From Epithemia pelagica (taxonomy: Eukaryota > Bacillariophyta > Bacillariophyceae > Surirellales > Surirellaceae), in assembly GCA_946965045.2 (NCBI GenBank), contig OX337228.1, forward strand, positions 6,014,001-6,078,000: a stretch of 64,000 nt of DNA, given 5' to 3'. Positions 1 to 12,472 of this stretch are shown piece after piece. The notes under the pieces are model-generated. The model saw only the letters and a list, made by a program, of their open reading frames with translations, was not told where the DNA came from and did no database searches. Each line of letters starts with the position of its first letter. The stretch's first letter is position 1. Both the position numbers and the translations under genes were made by a program.

Positions 1-912
1 GTCCCGACTGACATTGTCCCCGTGTTGATGTTTGAACGACGAAGAAAGAGACTCTGCTATTGAAGTCTCTTTCCTCCTTGTCCAATGGTGAAGCTGTAAT
101 AACGCCCTGCAATAGGCTGCATGGAAACATGCGATGTAGTAAATGCTAACCCAGTAAAAGCTGAGCGTATTCATCATATTCTATGATGTACAAGATACAT
201 GGTCGTTGGTCGTCTCCCCTCCTGATTTCGTGGAGGATGGAGGTCTCTGTCTGTGTCAACAGCTGCGACGGCTATATCAGCGACCGAAAGTGAAGCCGGC
301 GTGCGAGCCTGGGGACTTCCCGCCACAATCAGAATGGCTCGCGTCTCACAATTAATTCCCAATGTAGCAAATTGCAAATTGCAAGTTTACTCCTACTCCT
401 ATGATTGGGATTTGGGATGTGATGATCCTACGTGTTCCTTAGAACGAGACAGTCCTTAAGATTAAAGTGGCATCTGCAATTCGTACCATCCCTTTCGTTA
501 GCTGCTTCTGTTCGTGAGATGAGATACTTAGGGGTAAGATTCTATGGAATGGAACTACCGGTCTGTGTTGACCATTTGGACTTTCGACAAGTGCAAGGGA
601 TGTGGAATACCCCTGTCCTGCGGTTCGAAATCCTTAAGACCTCTAAAAAGTACTCCTACTTCTTCGAGAGCAGTACGATATTGGCGAAACGAATCTCATA
701 GAAGCTACTACTCTAGGAGTACTTGTAGCTCTAGCGAATAGAGTAATATGTCGTGTGTTATGTGCTCGTACAATAGCTAGCAAGGGACGCAAGTAAATAA
801 TCAGCGACTGCGAAGCCAAAAAAAAATTTCCAAAAAATATCCTTGCTTTTCGCATAATTTTCATAATAGTTCCTTGTTGCTGTTGTGGTTGTCCTCCTTG
901 TCATTGCAGAGG
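1..912. other. Intergenic region, no gene seen
   Basis: No reading frame here looks coding. The stretch includes a TACTCCTACTCCTA run near 388-401 and an imperfect inverted repeat (AGTACTCCT near 648, AGGAGTACT near 714). It ends in the leader of the acyl-AMP ligase gene, which starts at 913. Confidence 0.6.
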
Positions 913-3230
913 ATGACGTCCTATGAGAGCCTCCTTGGCCGGCTTAAAGAGAATGTGGAAACAAGAGGAGACAAAACAGCCGTGACTTTTCTGGAACCAG
1001 GAGTTAATGGTGGCAAGGTTCAGAAATCCTTTACGTATGCTGAATTATGGGCCGAGACAAGTAAAGTTGCCTTGACGATCAAGGATCAAGGATTGAAAAA
1101 AGGAGACAAAGCTGTGTTGGTGTATCCTCCATCGTTGGATTTTATGATTGCATTTCTTTCATGTCTGTAAGTGTTCACATTCTTGATTGACGATGATTTT
1201 GGAGCAGTTGTCTGAAACATGGCTATAGAAAGCTTTCTGTCATTGCTGTACCTGTTTTCCCTCCCAATCCGAACCGACGAGACACTCTTCAAATGTTCTC
1301 CAAGATTGTGCAAGCATGTGAACCCCAAATTGTTCTGACAAATAAAGAATACAATCATCTGAAGAAACTTTCGGGTATCCGTGACGCCTTTTCTTCGTTC
1401 AAACGAAGACCTAGTGATTGGCCTGAGCACTTGAAATGGGCCATCACAGACGCCCCGCAAAGTGGAAAGTCAAGTCTCAGCGATATCGAGGATCTTCCTT
1501 CCGACACTAGTGACGTTGCATTTCTTCAATTCACCTCTGGATCGACAAGTGAACCAAAGGGTGTGATGATCACTCATGACAACTTAGCACACAACTTAAC
1601 AATCATTACAAACGAGCTCGAAGCGTCTGACGACACTGTTGTAGTATCGTGGCTCCCACAGTACCACGATATGGGATTGATTGGATCTTATCTCGGAGTG
1701 CTTTATTGTGGAGGATCAGGCTACTATATGTCTCCTCTCTCATTCTTGCAGCGACCAATGCTTTGGATGGAGGCCGTGAGCAAATATCGAGCGACTCATT
1801 TGCAGGCCCCCAATTTCGCCTTTAAACTCACGTCTCGGAAATTTATTCCCTCAGACTACTCTAGGGAGTCTCTGGATTTGTCGTCAGTCAGACATGTCAT
1901 CAATGCGGCGGAACCTGTTGATGAGGAAAGTATCGAATCATTCTATAAGCAGTTTCGACCGTTTGGCTTTCAGGAAGTCATTTTCCCCACATATGGTCTT
2001 GCGGAACACACAGTTTTTGTTTGCTCAGGAGGAAAACAACGTATGACCGCTGATAAAGAAACGCTGGAGACAAATGGGGAAGTAGTCGTTGTCCAATCGG
2101 AAGGCGACGTTTCGAAGAATCAAAACGTTTCCCGGTTGATCGGCTGTGGATACCCCGCCAGGCAAGGAGTTGATGTTCGGATCGTCGAAGTTGAGACAGA
2201 AAAGGAACTGGAAGAAGGAAAAGTTGGAGAAATCTGGATCCAATCTCCAAGCAAAGCTGCCGGGTACTACAACAAATCTGAAGAGACAAAAAAGGACTTT
2301 CACGGTGAATTGAAAGGGTGCGAAGACGAAGATGGTTACCTAAAAACGGGGGATCTTGGTTTTCTTCACAACAAAGAACTTTTTATCACAGGGAGAATAA
2401 AGGACTTGATCATTGTGGGTGGGCGCAACTACTATCCCCAAGATATTGAAGGAACTGCTGAATCAACGTCACCCTCGCTCCGGCCCGGGTGTTCGGCAGC
2501 GTTCACTATTGATCAGACCCAAGCAGGCGGTGAGGAAGTAGCACTCATCTTGGAACTTAAAGAGGTCCCTCCTCACAAGGATGTCAAAACTGTTTGTGAA
2601 TCCCTGGCAAACGAGATCAAGTCGGCAGTGAATCAAGAACACTCTCTTGGACTTGCTGAAATTGTGTTACTCCAGCCTCGGACAGTTCCCAAAACTAGCA
2701 GTGGAAAGATTGCGCGTTCATGGTGTAAAAAGGCGTTCATTGCAGGTACTCTCAGTGTAGTTTTCCGAAAAAATTATTCCACTGAAAAAGCATCGTTGGA
2801 GATTGACTCAAGCAATGTCGTCGATCAACCTCGACCTATATCCTCTGTAGACGCTGACGCAATCAGGGCTTTAACCAAGAATGAGCTCGTGACGAAACTG
2901 ATTGCAGACGTCGCACGTGTTGGCTCAGTTCCCCCTGAGTCTATTGACAAAAATGCCCCAATTGTAACCATACTCAACTCTCTTGATATCTCACAATTCA
3001 AGGGTTTGTACGAATCAAAGTATGCCTGCAAGATTTCGGATGAATACATGTTTCGCGAAAGCACTACAGTTTCCAAGCTAGCTGACATTGCCAAACTTGG
3101 GCAAGCTCCAGATGACGACGGGAACAATGTATCACAGAAGGCGCAAGACAGTACAATTGTTGAAGGGAATGCAGGTGGACTTGCTGGGTGTCTTGGATGT
3201 CCACCAGGGGTGCGATGCACAATACTGTAG
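913..3230 (+). CDS. Fatty acyl-AMP ligase fused to an acyl-carrier-like domain, with C-terminal CaaX motif
   Basis: Exons are 913-1166 and 1229-3230; the 62-nt GT-AG intron restores the family's AVPVFPPNP region. The product is 751 aa. The adenylation domain is of the acyl-AMP ligase/acyl-CoA synthetase type: the P-loop-like TSGSTSEPKGV, YHDMGLIG, the YGLAEHT region, TGDLG, and a C-terminal GKIARSW lysine. Such enzymes activate fatty acids as acyl-AMP and pass them to a carrier or CoA. Residues about 620-715 look like a phosphopantetheine carrier, with the candidate Ser669 in LNSLD where the usual Asp is Asn. The last four residues are CTIL, a CaaX box of the type expected to be geranylgeranylated, preceded by Cys739 and Cys742 that could be acylated. 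The start at 913 is the first ATG of the frame. The tethering role is inferred. Confidence 0.85.
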
Positions 3231-3350
3231 GTTATAAGTAGTTCAATTCTTTCTAAGAATAATTTAAGTTTATTCACGAAGTGGTACACATCTTGAGCTT
3301 CAGCTCAGTGCCCACGAAACGGTTCTTGAGTTCTGGGGGGTCTCTGCGGC

Positions 3351-4906
3351 TTAGGCCCAGACCCACAACCAATCCTCGTCGCTTCCATCTTGCGGAGCAG
3401 AGGATGATTCTGTACCGCGATGGTCAAGTCCCAGAACCGCAATAAAGCCACCGGGATGACGCTCAATCAACTCGAAACCTTCTTCGGCTCCTTCATACAA
3501 ATCTTTCTGGCTGGCAGATTCAGAAGACTTGTCGGCAAAGGAGTGCCAACTCAAAGCTCGCTGTGCCTTGATTTCCTTGTGAAGCTCCTCTCGAGCATAT
3601 CGGTAAAGCAGAAAAAGTCCAATCACAGCAAACAAAACACCGCCAACCATCAATGCGATGTAGAAAACGTATTCTCCAGTGTCATCTGCTTCAGTCCTTC
3701 GAATATGGTCAGTTGTTGCTCCAACCAACACCCACAGAACGATAGTTGGGATTATTCCAATCAAGGCAAAAGTATATTCTTCGAGCGAAATCTGGGTAAT
3801 GCCTCCAACATGGTTTAACGCATTGAAGGGTATGATTGGACAAAGGCGTAGCAGGGTCATGGCCCTAAAACCCTGTGTACGCATGGCCTCATCCAGGCAT
3901 TTGACAATGGGAAATCGCTTCGAAAAAAGTTCGACGAGGTCACGCATCATGTATCGACTCCGTAGAAAAGCTAAAATAGCACCCAAGCTCGAACCAATAA
4001 AACAGACAACGATTCCGGCGACGAGCCCGCCCCAGAAACCAGCGACATCACAGAACGCGTATCCAGCTCCAAAATATAAGATGGTCGGAGGAACAAAGAA
4101 CAGCGTTGCAAGCACAAAAAAGCCTGAAAGGTTGAAATTAACGCACGTTGTCAACAAGAACCGCTCCATAGAAAAGTCACTTCCACGTTCATAGATCTAC
4201 GTACCAAGAAAACATATAACTGCACCAGCAGGGTGCTCCGTCATCCACTCCAAAAACTTAGTGATGAGGGTCATAATGTATCCTAGAAAGAGAGAGGAAT
4301 GAGCTCGAGCAGTGGGTAGTTCCTTCGACCTCACAGCATATACGCTTACGTACCGAGAAAAATCAGATCAATGATCACATACATACTTATACACACAATA
4401 AGTGCACTGAGATGGAACGACGTCCACAAGAAAAAAGACACGAGATATCAGAGAATCAAACTTGTACAAAACATGTGACCAAAAGTCCTCATTGGTACCT
4501 ACGTCATGACCTTTTTCTTCCAGCTTCTGTTCTTGGCAAATCTAAGCAGCTCCCAGAAGAAAGCAACGTCTTCCTCCTGATTGCTGTCCTGTGGGGTATC
4601 GGTTTTCGAACCCTGTTGATTGTTCTCCACAGATTGTTCGCCTGCTGTCTGTTCTTCCATAGATACATAGTCGGAAGGGGCTTCGCCCGCCATGGACTTG
4701 GTAGATTTGCCCATTCTCATAAGGCCCGCTTTTTCTTTTCGTTCTCTGATTTGAATAGTCCTGTTCAAGTCGTCTATATCCGCGAGAAAGTCTTGGTGAG
4801 GATTTCTTCGGGTATTCTTCTTCTGTTTGGCTTTATCCACCTTATCCTGAACATAATTAGAAATAGACGAGCAAGATTTGCTAAAGAAGCCAAAGGGTCC
4901 TCTCAT
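3351..4906 (-). CDS. VTT/SNARE-associated (TVP38/TMEM64, DedA-like) membrane protein
   Basis: Four exons on the minus strand, 4906-4503, 4406-4354, 4282-4205 and 4123-3351, with GT-AG introns of 96, 71 and 81 nt, give 435 aa. The first ~130 residues are soluble and charged. They are followed by a hydrophobic segment (LIVCISMYVIIDLIFLGYIM) and the VTT domain: FFVPPTILYFGAGYAF, a GG/GSSLGAILAF loop, and LRLCPIIPFNALNHVGG, the conserved re-entrant region. A further membrane helix and an acidic cytosolic tail follow. Family members act in endomembranes; several relatives are lipid scramblases. An apparent Met at 4169 lies inside an intron: splicing across it gives the expected HPAGAVICFLGFFVLATLFF. 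The gene is convergent with the upstream ligase gene. Confidence 0.88.
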
Positions 4907-5400
4907 CGATCGAGACTTTCTTTTCTCCGGATGACGTGATCTTGATGGAGTATATGAATGATTGCCGTTGTCAATTGGAGAAAGGATAAGGATTACCGGT
5001 ACTAACAGGGGACACAGGGGACCAGAGACCAGAGTTCCAGATATTGAGAATTAAGACGACAAATTTTTGGTGGGGACGACTGGCTTGGACTATTCGACGG
5101 TCCAACTCGGGATGAGATACAACGCCATGCAGTTTTCCATCGTTATCGTTATGTCTTGCATGTGCTTTCTCGATTTGGCGCACGTCTCCAACTCCTACCA
5201 CCATGACGATCCAACTCTGACTTTCGCGCTCCCGCCGGCGTGTTCGGCCACCGTTTACAATCGCGCATCGTCCCTCCAGCGCACCTCTTTTCTTGCGCAG
5301 TCATAACGACCCATATGCGACCGGATGGATTTCCGCTCGCCCAAACCCAAGCGGTCATCCGACGCGTGACACATGATCCCACTCTCATGCTATACAAGAA
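4907..5400. promoter_or_regulatory. Shared divergent upstream region
   Basis: 494 bp separate the starts of two divergent genes, the VTT protein (minus) and the epimerase (plus), so both promoters should lie here. I see no recognisable core element and no convincing coding frame. Confidence 0.45.
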
Positions 5401-6774
5401 ATGACCATGGTCGGCAAGAGACCGTCTCCAGAATCTGGTACCGAAAGCAACAAACGCATCATGACCGACTCTAAACCAATGACAAAGGTCCTTATCTATG
5501 GTGGAAAGACGGGATGGATTGGTGGACTGATGAATAACCTTTGCAAGGAAAAGGGTGAGTCAGCAATGAATCACGTCCATTGTTGCATTGGTGATCTGAT
5601 GATTGGCCTACGCTGGATCCCACCATGTAGTCTAATAGTTATTTTCTTTCAGGGATTGAATGTTATAACTCCGAAGTACGCATTGAAAATCGTGCCGACG
5701 TCGAAGAAGAACTTGATCGCATCAAGCCGTCTCATGTTCTCATGTCTGCGGGGATTACTGGCCGCCCCAACATTGATTGGTGCGAAGAACACAAACCCGA
5801 AACTATCCGAACCAACGTGATTGGAACGTTGAATGGTAGGTGAATGAAATAGATCGGTGCTGCACAGAGTCGCGCTTTTATTTTTGTTCTATCGGTTGGA
5901 TTGAGAAAATCTCATCATTTTCATCCATTGTCGATGCTATTGTTCAGTCGCCGACCTTACCTTCTTGAAGGGTATTCACTGCACGGTTTACGCTACGGGT
6001 TGTATTTTCAAGTACGACGAAACCCATCCCTTGGGATCAGGAAAAGGCTTTACGGAAGAGGATAAGCCTAACTTTGATGGATCATTCTACAGTCAGACAA
6101 AGGGATACATGGAACCCATGCTCAAGACCTACAGCAACTGTTTGATTTTGCGTGTTCGCATGCCCATTTCGGATGATTTGATTCAGTAAGTTCATGTCTA
6201 ACGGTAGCATGAGAGCAATGCCAGTGAGCGAATGATGAGGAGCATTATGGTGTCATTGGCCTCACAAGTTTTCGCCAATCCTTTGTAACATTTATTTTGT
6301 TCCATACACAGCCGTAGCTTTGTGACAAAGATTGCAAAGTATGAAAAGGTTGTCAACATTCCAAACTCCATGACGATTTTGCACGAAATGCTTCCAGCCT
6401 CTCTTGCCATGGCACAAGCTGCCCTTACCGGTGTCTACAACTTTACGAACCCAGGAGTTATTTCCCACAACGAAGTATTGGACCTCTTCAAAAAGTACAT
6501 TGATCCCACGTTTGAGTACAGCAACTTTACGATTGAAGAACAGGCAAAGATTCTCAAGGCTGCTCGTTCCAACAACGAGCTTGATGCCACCAAGCTTTTG
6601 AGAGATATGCCCGAGGGTGTTGTGATCAATGATATCAAGACTGCTTTTGATTTGTGTTTCCAGCGCATGAAAGCAAATCTTGAAAAAGAAGGCATTCTAC
6701 CCGATAATCTTCCCGCTGAATTCAATCATAAAGTCAATGGGGGAACCGGAAAACCGGTAACCAAGGCTTCGTAG
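5401..6774 (+). CDS. NAD(P)-dependent epimerase/reductase of the UDP-rhamnose synthesis type (RmlD/NRS-ER-like)
   Basis: Exons are 5401-5554, 5653-5835, 5948-6185 and 6312-6774, joined by GT-AG introns of 98, 112 and 126 nt; the product is 345 aa. After a 28-residue leader comes a Rossmann nucleotide-binding motif, GGKTGWIGG. The short-chain dehydrogenase catalytic YxxxK is present as YSQTK in SFYSQTKGYMEP, with the typical VYATGCIF strand and a DWCEEHKPETIRTNVIGT segment. This combination matches the C-terminal half of plant RHM and the stand-alone NRS/ER enzymes, which convert UDP-4-keto-6-deoxyglucose to UDP-rhamnose by 3,5-epimerisation and 4-reduction. The N-terminus has no obvious targeting peptide, so a cytosolic enzyme is likely. 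The exact sugar substrate is inferred from family. Confidence 0.85.
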
Positions 6775-7994
6775 ATGATCATCTGATTTTAGAAAGAATA
6801 TGAGAATTTAAAGTTTCTGATCATTCTGTTTGTTTGCCCGACTCCTTGAAACATTAGTCAGCGCGTTTCATCACAGGCTAGGAGGAGCCATATCGACGTT
6901 GTTGCAATGTTTCATTAACAAATGTGTCAAGCAGCAAGCTACGTCCATTGCCGCATTTCTTTCTCTTCCATGGCGTCAAACCTCCCAAGATCTATGTCGG
7001 ACTTCCCTGGGAGTGTATGGGACATGGGTGATCCAAGAACGTTTCTGTCAATGTCCCCGCTTCTTTATTTTTTTAGAATGACGTTCCATCGCGTACAATC
7101 CTTCCCGATTATTGTCATTTTGTATGCGTCAAACTCGTTGTATACGGCTGCGTGGGACATGACCATGTCGCACGGTTCATACACGTAAGTCGGACCTTTA
7201 ATCTGGTGTGAAGCTTGCGTTGTCATCAAGTAGAGGACATCTGCCTCAAGGCCAGAGAATTCTCGGAAGGAGTTTTGGTTATATGGGGTTCAGAATTCAG
7301 AACATGAAATACCAAAGAAGCCAAGTCACTGAGTGCCTGTGTGGATGTATAGAAAGGGGAATTTTCTCCGTAGACACTCAGGAATATGAAAGATAGTTGA
7401 ATCAGTGTATATGGTAGAAGTGCATCGATAGCATTCAACCACAGTGTCCCATAATATTAAGTTTTAGGGTCGGTGTGTGGCCCATCTGCCACACGCATTT
7501 GGTATCCCCTTGTTCGGATTTGACAATTCTGAACTGAAATAACTGTTGTCCGACAGAGATTCGATGCTTTCTTTCCATATAGCGGTGCATGGAACAAAGC
7601 CGTTTCTTCAGGTCCTTCTTCTGGAGTGGTGACGGACATGACGACCGCCATATTGCATTGGATGGGTCTGGCGAGCTAGGTAGTATGTACTCCTTCCCCG
7701 ACAAAGTCAGATTGGTTACACTGATGGACCAAAGGTGCGTTCCATTAAACCCTGGATCAACGCCCAAGCATCACAATCAGGATGGATGTCGAAAATCGGT
7801 GGATACCATCATCATATCCTAAGATCTTCTGGGTATATCCAAAATCCAAAATCCAAATGCGAAACAGATTGTACGTTTTATATGCGACCTTAATGTACAG
7901 TCTTTCCGTCGCTCGTGACTACTTCGTTTGCCATCGTCGCCGTCGGTTAAGGTTACCTGCAAATCTCAACCCATTGCAATCACAAGAATCTCCC
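6775..7994. other. 1.2-kb intergenic region, no supported gene
   Basis: Short frames occur on both strands but none resembles a protein family or starts convincingly. One plus-strand stretch near 7558-7675 reads open for about 40 codons up to a TAG and could be a decayed exon; this is weak. The DBR1 leader occupies the right end. Confidence 0.4.
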
Positions 7995-9795
7995 ATGTAT
8001 CAAAGAGGTCGTCATCCCGATGATCGTCGCTTCACCAGAGGCGGAGGTGGACGCATGCCTCCAGGTAGTTGGGCCCGGGGTGGTGGTGGAAGAGGTCGAG
8101 GTCGAGGTCGAGGTGGCGGCCGTCATCATCATGAGAATCGACAACACCCGCCCGTAAAACAGTCCATTGATCAAGATCAAACAGTGATTGAAGAAATTCC
8201 TTCTCCCAATGGGAACAGCAGCCCTGCAGTCCGTATAGCAATTGAAGGATGCTGTCATGGGGAACTAGAAGCAGTCTACAGCCGTCTTCAACGGCACGAG
8301 GCCGATACACAACCAATAGACCTGCTACTATGCTGTGGAGATTTTGAAACCTTGCGAAACTTGTCCGATCTCCACACCATTGCGGTCCCTCCCAAATACC
8401 GGTCAATGGGTTCATTTTACAAATACTACAATGGTGAACTGGTTGCGCCTTATCTTACCATTTTTGTGTCAGGTTCGTTCGTAGAACGTCTCACAACCGA
8501 AACAAGTACCAACCATGATATTTCTCTCATACTGTCCTCTTTTTCCGTTCTCGTCCATCGAAGGCAACCATGAGGCATCACAGGCACTCAGTGAGCTATA
8601 CTACGGTGGATGGGTAGCGCCCAACATTTATTACCTTGGCGCGGCGGGTGTTGTCAACTTCTGTGGCTTGCGAATTGGAGGGATAAGTGGGATATACAAA
8701 CGTTGCGACTACCCATTCGGAAGATATGAGATACCACCTTACGATAGAGACACTCTTCGGAGTGTTTATCATGTTCGGAATGTTGACGTGTATCGCCTCT
8801 TGTCGCTGTCGAAAAGTAGCATGATGGAAGAGTCGAAAGAAAAACCTCTTCTCGACGTGTTTTTAAGTCATGATTGGCCGCTGGGGATAGAGCAACACGG
8901 CGATACAAAAGACTTGTTGCGTCGTAAACCCTTTTTTAGAGAAGAAGTGGACCAGAACTGTCTTGGGAGTCCTCCCAACATGGAAATCCTGTCCAGTTTG
9001 AAACCGAAATGGTGGTTCGCAGCTCACATGCATGTGAAATTTAAGGCCATCGTCACGCATGACAAGAATCCGTCCAGGAATCCGGTTTCGAAGAAAGGAT
9101 CTGAATCCCAGGACCTTAAAGCGATAACTCAGATTCGACCCTCTTCAACTGTCACGTCTGAAACGAAGAAAAGGAAATCAGTGGACTCTGACGACGTGCA
9201 GGAAGAAAACGCAGAAGATACCGCTGGCCAAGAAGACAAACCAACTACCACACAATTTCTGTCCACGGAAGGAGGAAATGATCCTTGCAGTGTCCCTGAC
9301 CTAACCGAGCAAATGACGAAATTTCTATCGTTGGACAAGTGTCTTCCTCGACGCCATTTCCTCACAATTGTGAACATTCCCATTCCGACTCGCCCAGATA
9401 AACCAAAACTCCAATACGATGTCAAATGGCTCTCAATTCTGCGGAAAACTCACGGACTGTCATCAAGATCAAAGAAGCGGGTCGATCTTCCATCCGATTT
9501 TGCTACGGTTGATGAAGAAGACATGGAATGGGTACATCAAAAGTTTTCGTCACTTGAGATACCAGAGAATTTTGTTCAAACTGTTCCTCCAGTGGCCAAA
9601 GGTAGTTCGATAGTAATCCTGCCACACCCATTGCCGCCTCCCTTGAGTCAAATGGGAAATCCACAGACGGATGATCTGTTGCGTATACTTGAGCTCGATC
9701 ACATTGTCACAATTCCCTACAGTCTTGGACCACAAGAATTGGACGTTGACGATCGAGATGAAATCAACATTGAACTCAGCGACGATGATACGTGA
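7995..9795 (+). CDS. DBR1: Lariat debranching enzyme DBR1
   Basis: Exons are 7995-8472 and 8564-9795, with a 91-nt GT-AG intron that restores the catalytic SGNHEA motif; 569 aa. DBR1 hydrolyses the 2'-5' branch of excised intron lariats in the nucleus. The metallophosphoesterase motifs are visible in order: IEGCCHGEL, LLCCGDFE, GNHEA, LYYGGWVAPNIYYLG, GISGIYK, FLSHDWP and WWFAAHMHVKF. GCCHG replaces the bacterial-type GDxHG and matches DBR1. The first ~45 residues add an Arg/Gly-rich stretch (GGGRGRGRGRGGG) followed by a His run. The C-terminal half has a variable acidic linker and then the DBR1 C-terminal domain. I chose the ATG at 7995 because the open frame upstream of it does not look coding. 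Confidence 0.93.
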
Positions 9796-9977
9796 TGTTA
9801 CAGTTAGTTGTTTCTACTTTTGGTCACCATAATGCCTTATTTAGTAGATATAGGGGGCGATACTTCCGTACGGTTTCCAGGGAACACAGAGAGTTATAGA
9901 ATTAATGTATCATTTGCTTCTACATTCAAACAAGTGATGAAACGACAGAAACTCATACGATGTGTGAAGAAAGCTGC

Positions 9978-12178
9978 TTAATCGTCGTCTTGACCCAGGA
10001 CAGAAAGGTCGTCAATGAAATCTTTTGGATTAATCAATGTTGTTCCACCCATAACAATTTCTCGGCCCATGTTCCTGGCGACTTCACGACCATGACGAAG
10101 CTCGCCGAAAGACAAGCCACCCAACATGAAAACAATGCAGCGTCCTCCCGTGAATTTTGTTTCTCCTAAATCATCACCGCGATCATCGGAAGAGGATTTC
10201 GCCCACTTCGATGACGCACCACCTTTTTTCCTCACACTAGCAGCAGCACCACCCCTAGCCGATCCCTCTTTGCCCTTTGATCGGCCCGACCGGCTCGACC
10301 GACTACTTGTCGCCGCTGTGCTCGGGGCCATGTCGGGCATTGGCATCACACTTGGATAGTCTTCCAAACTCAACGAATTCGACGCCAGATCCTCCATAAT
10401 AGTCTTGATTGGTGGGACATATCGACTGGCAGCATATTCGGCGTCTTCATCTGTGTCGCCACTCGACTGGTTCCTGTGATATTTAGAGAGGTAACAAAAG
10501 CAGTGAGGAATCGACCAAAGTACATCTATCACGTTTGACAATAGCAAGCACTTACACGAACATCGAAACAATACTCTTTTTCACATCCGCGGCAGCACCA
10601 GAGCTGACGATCGAAAGTCCCAGAAGTTCCAGGCTGTTGATGGTTCTAATGTGCTTCCGCGAAAAGTCTGCAGAGTTCATGAGACGCTTTCGATCTTGAG
10701 AGCGCAATCCTCCTTGACTGATGGTAGCAATAAGGAAAAGACGAAGCCTGTCTTTAGAACTCTTCATTCGGACAAGCTGGTCATCCACTTGATCCATCAT
10801 ATCACTAAGCGAAGGTGAGCGTCCTTCGTCATCTTTTCCTGTCGCCAAGGTTTGTTCGAGTTCTGAGAGGTCCAGTAGGTGCTGCTTCTTGAAAATCTCC
10901 ATGCATTCATGCGAAAGGTGCATATGCTGAGAGAGTTTGCTCATGACTTCGCGGTATTCAGGCAAAGCTTTCAGGGCAGATGCCATCTGTGAAAGAGACA
11001 TGTTTCCACCTCCACCTTTGTTGCCTAGATTCTTCCCCGAACTGGAGTTCATGATATCACGAATGCGATTTGATAGAGTTTCGATTACTGCTGCAATGTG
11101 CTTGCCCCGAATCTCAACCCAGAGCCTATCTCGTTCATCCAACAGTACGTCCTTGGTTTCAGAATCAGATGGATCACTAGCCGTATCATTTTTATAAGAA
11201 ATGCGATCACCATCCATCTTGAGTAGGTCATGGACCATGGACTGGTACGTGAAATCATGCATAAGAGGCGTGAGACAATCATTAGCACGATCCAGGAGCA
11301 GTAGCGTTCCTCGCTCACTCTTGGCGGAGCCTGAACTGGAGGACTTCGACGGCCCACCGTGGTACCACCAGTTAGGATTCTGTGAGACAAAGTCATCCAT
11401 CTTTTTATGGAAAAGTTTAGCAATCTTGCTCCCCACTTTCGAGCTCTCTGGGTATCGAATGTGGGGATATTCGTTCAGAGTGGCACAAACTGTAACAAGC
11501 CGATCTGCCACTTTAGTTTCAACAAGACTGCTTCCTTTTTTCACATGGAAAGCAGTAAAAGCATTCTTCATGTCAAGGGTAAACGCTCTTTCTTCCTTGG
11601 CCAGAAAGTCAACATTAATTTCGACAAGACCCTTGATTCGCTTCAAGAGTGGCTTGCAGTTCTTGATCTGATCAAGAAGACTATCGGACAAACGACCAAG
11701 GAAATATATGAAAACGGCATTTCCATAGAGAACTTTATCTCCACTGAAATCCTCGATCAACTTTGCAACGCTTTTCTTCCTTGGTTCCAGTAAATATATG
11801 GCTGCCATATCTGGGAATGGAGCACGCTTCTTATCGATCGACTCCACAATCGTGACTTTGCGCTCCATGATTTCGTACATACCCACGGCCGCGGATATTA
11901 CTTTCATCGCTGGGTCATCGACAATCAACACTTTCCATCCTGGATGTTTTTCTGTACAAAAGGAAAGAAATCCCAATCAGCGATCAAGACATCACAGATA
12001 TCATCAGTGACTGCGTCAAAGAAAGTCCACTGTACATACCACTTGCAGATCCAAACACGTCGTCAAGGATACGCTTCTGAACCAAGCGACGCAATCCAGG
12101 TTGTTCTCCGCTTAAACGGTCTGGAGATTTCGAAGCATTTCGGGACGAACTGCGGCGTGAAGATCGAGCGGACGACAT
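9978..12178 (-). CDS. Sec1/Munc18 (SM) family syntaxin-binding protein
   Basis: Minus-strand exons 12178-12040, 11951-10556 and 10473-9978 (introns 88 and 82 nt, GT-AG) give 676 aa. SM proteins clasp syntaxin SNARE bundles and are needed for vesicle fusion. Recognisable stretches are WKVLIVDDPAMKVISA with the following MERKVTIVE, LLEPRKKSV, LLLLDRANDCLTPLMHDFTYQSMVHDLL (the family signature), and the C-terminal GGRCIVFMLGGLSFGELR followed by GTTLINPKDFIDDL. The N-terminal ~45 residues are Ser/Arg-rich. A low-complexity Ser/Gly/Lys insert lies ahead of the last conserved block. The order of motifs is most like the exocytic Sec1/STXBP1/KEULE branch rather than Vps45, Sly1 or Vps33, but the subgroup is a judgement by eye. 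It shares a 294-bp divergent upstream region with the next gene. Confidence 0.9.
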
Positions 12179-12472
12179 GGCGCTGGGATTGTATTGCTGA
12201 CTTTATGTTCGCAACGAACTCAAAGGCATACCATTCACACACGACTTGTGAAGAAGCGGGGAGGGTGGAGGGAGATGCCCGCGAAGAATGCAGCGGAACG
12301 GCCAATTTTTTGGAAATCCCGCTTGAAATTTTTGGGATCGACAGTCGACAAATGTCGTAAAGATTTCCGCGACTAAATTTTTTCGCACAATCCGAAGTCC
12401 AAAATCCAAAAGAAAAAAAGAAAAAATACAAATAATGGCAAAAGGTCCGACCTCATCAACATCAACGACACA

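Noticed and set aside
4124-4204. Apparent start codon at 4169 for the VTT protein
   Set aside because: This Met lies in an intron (4124-4204). Splicing upstream exons gives the family's expected first membrane helices in frame.
7435-7767. Minus-strand and plus-strand frames of 40-110 codons between the epimerase and DBR1 genes
   Set aside because: No recognisable family, no supporting splice sites, and both strands are about equally open. Possibly a decayed exon, but not supported.
12063-12431. Frames on both strands between the Sec1-family gene and the Tim17-like gene
   Set aside because: They overlap the first Sec1 exon and the shared upstream region and show no family similarity.
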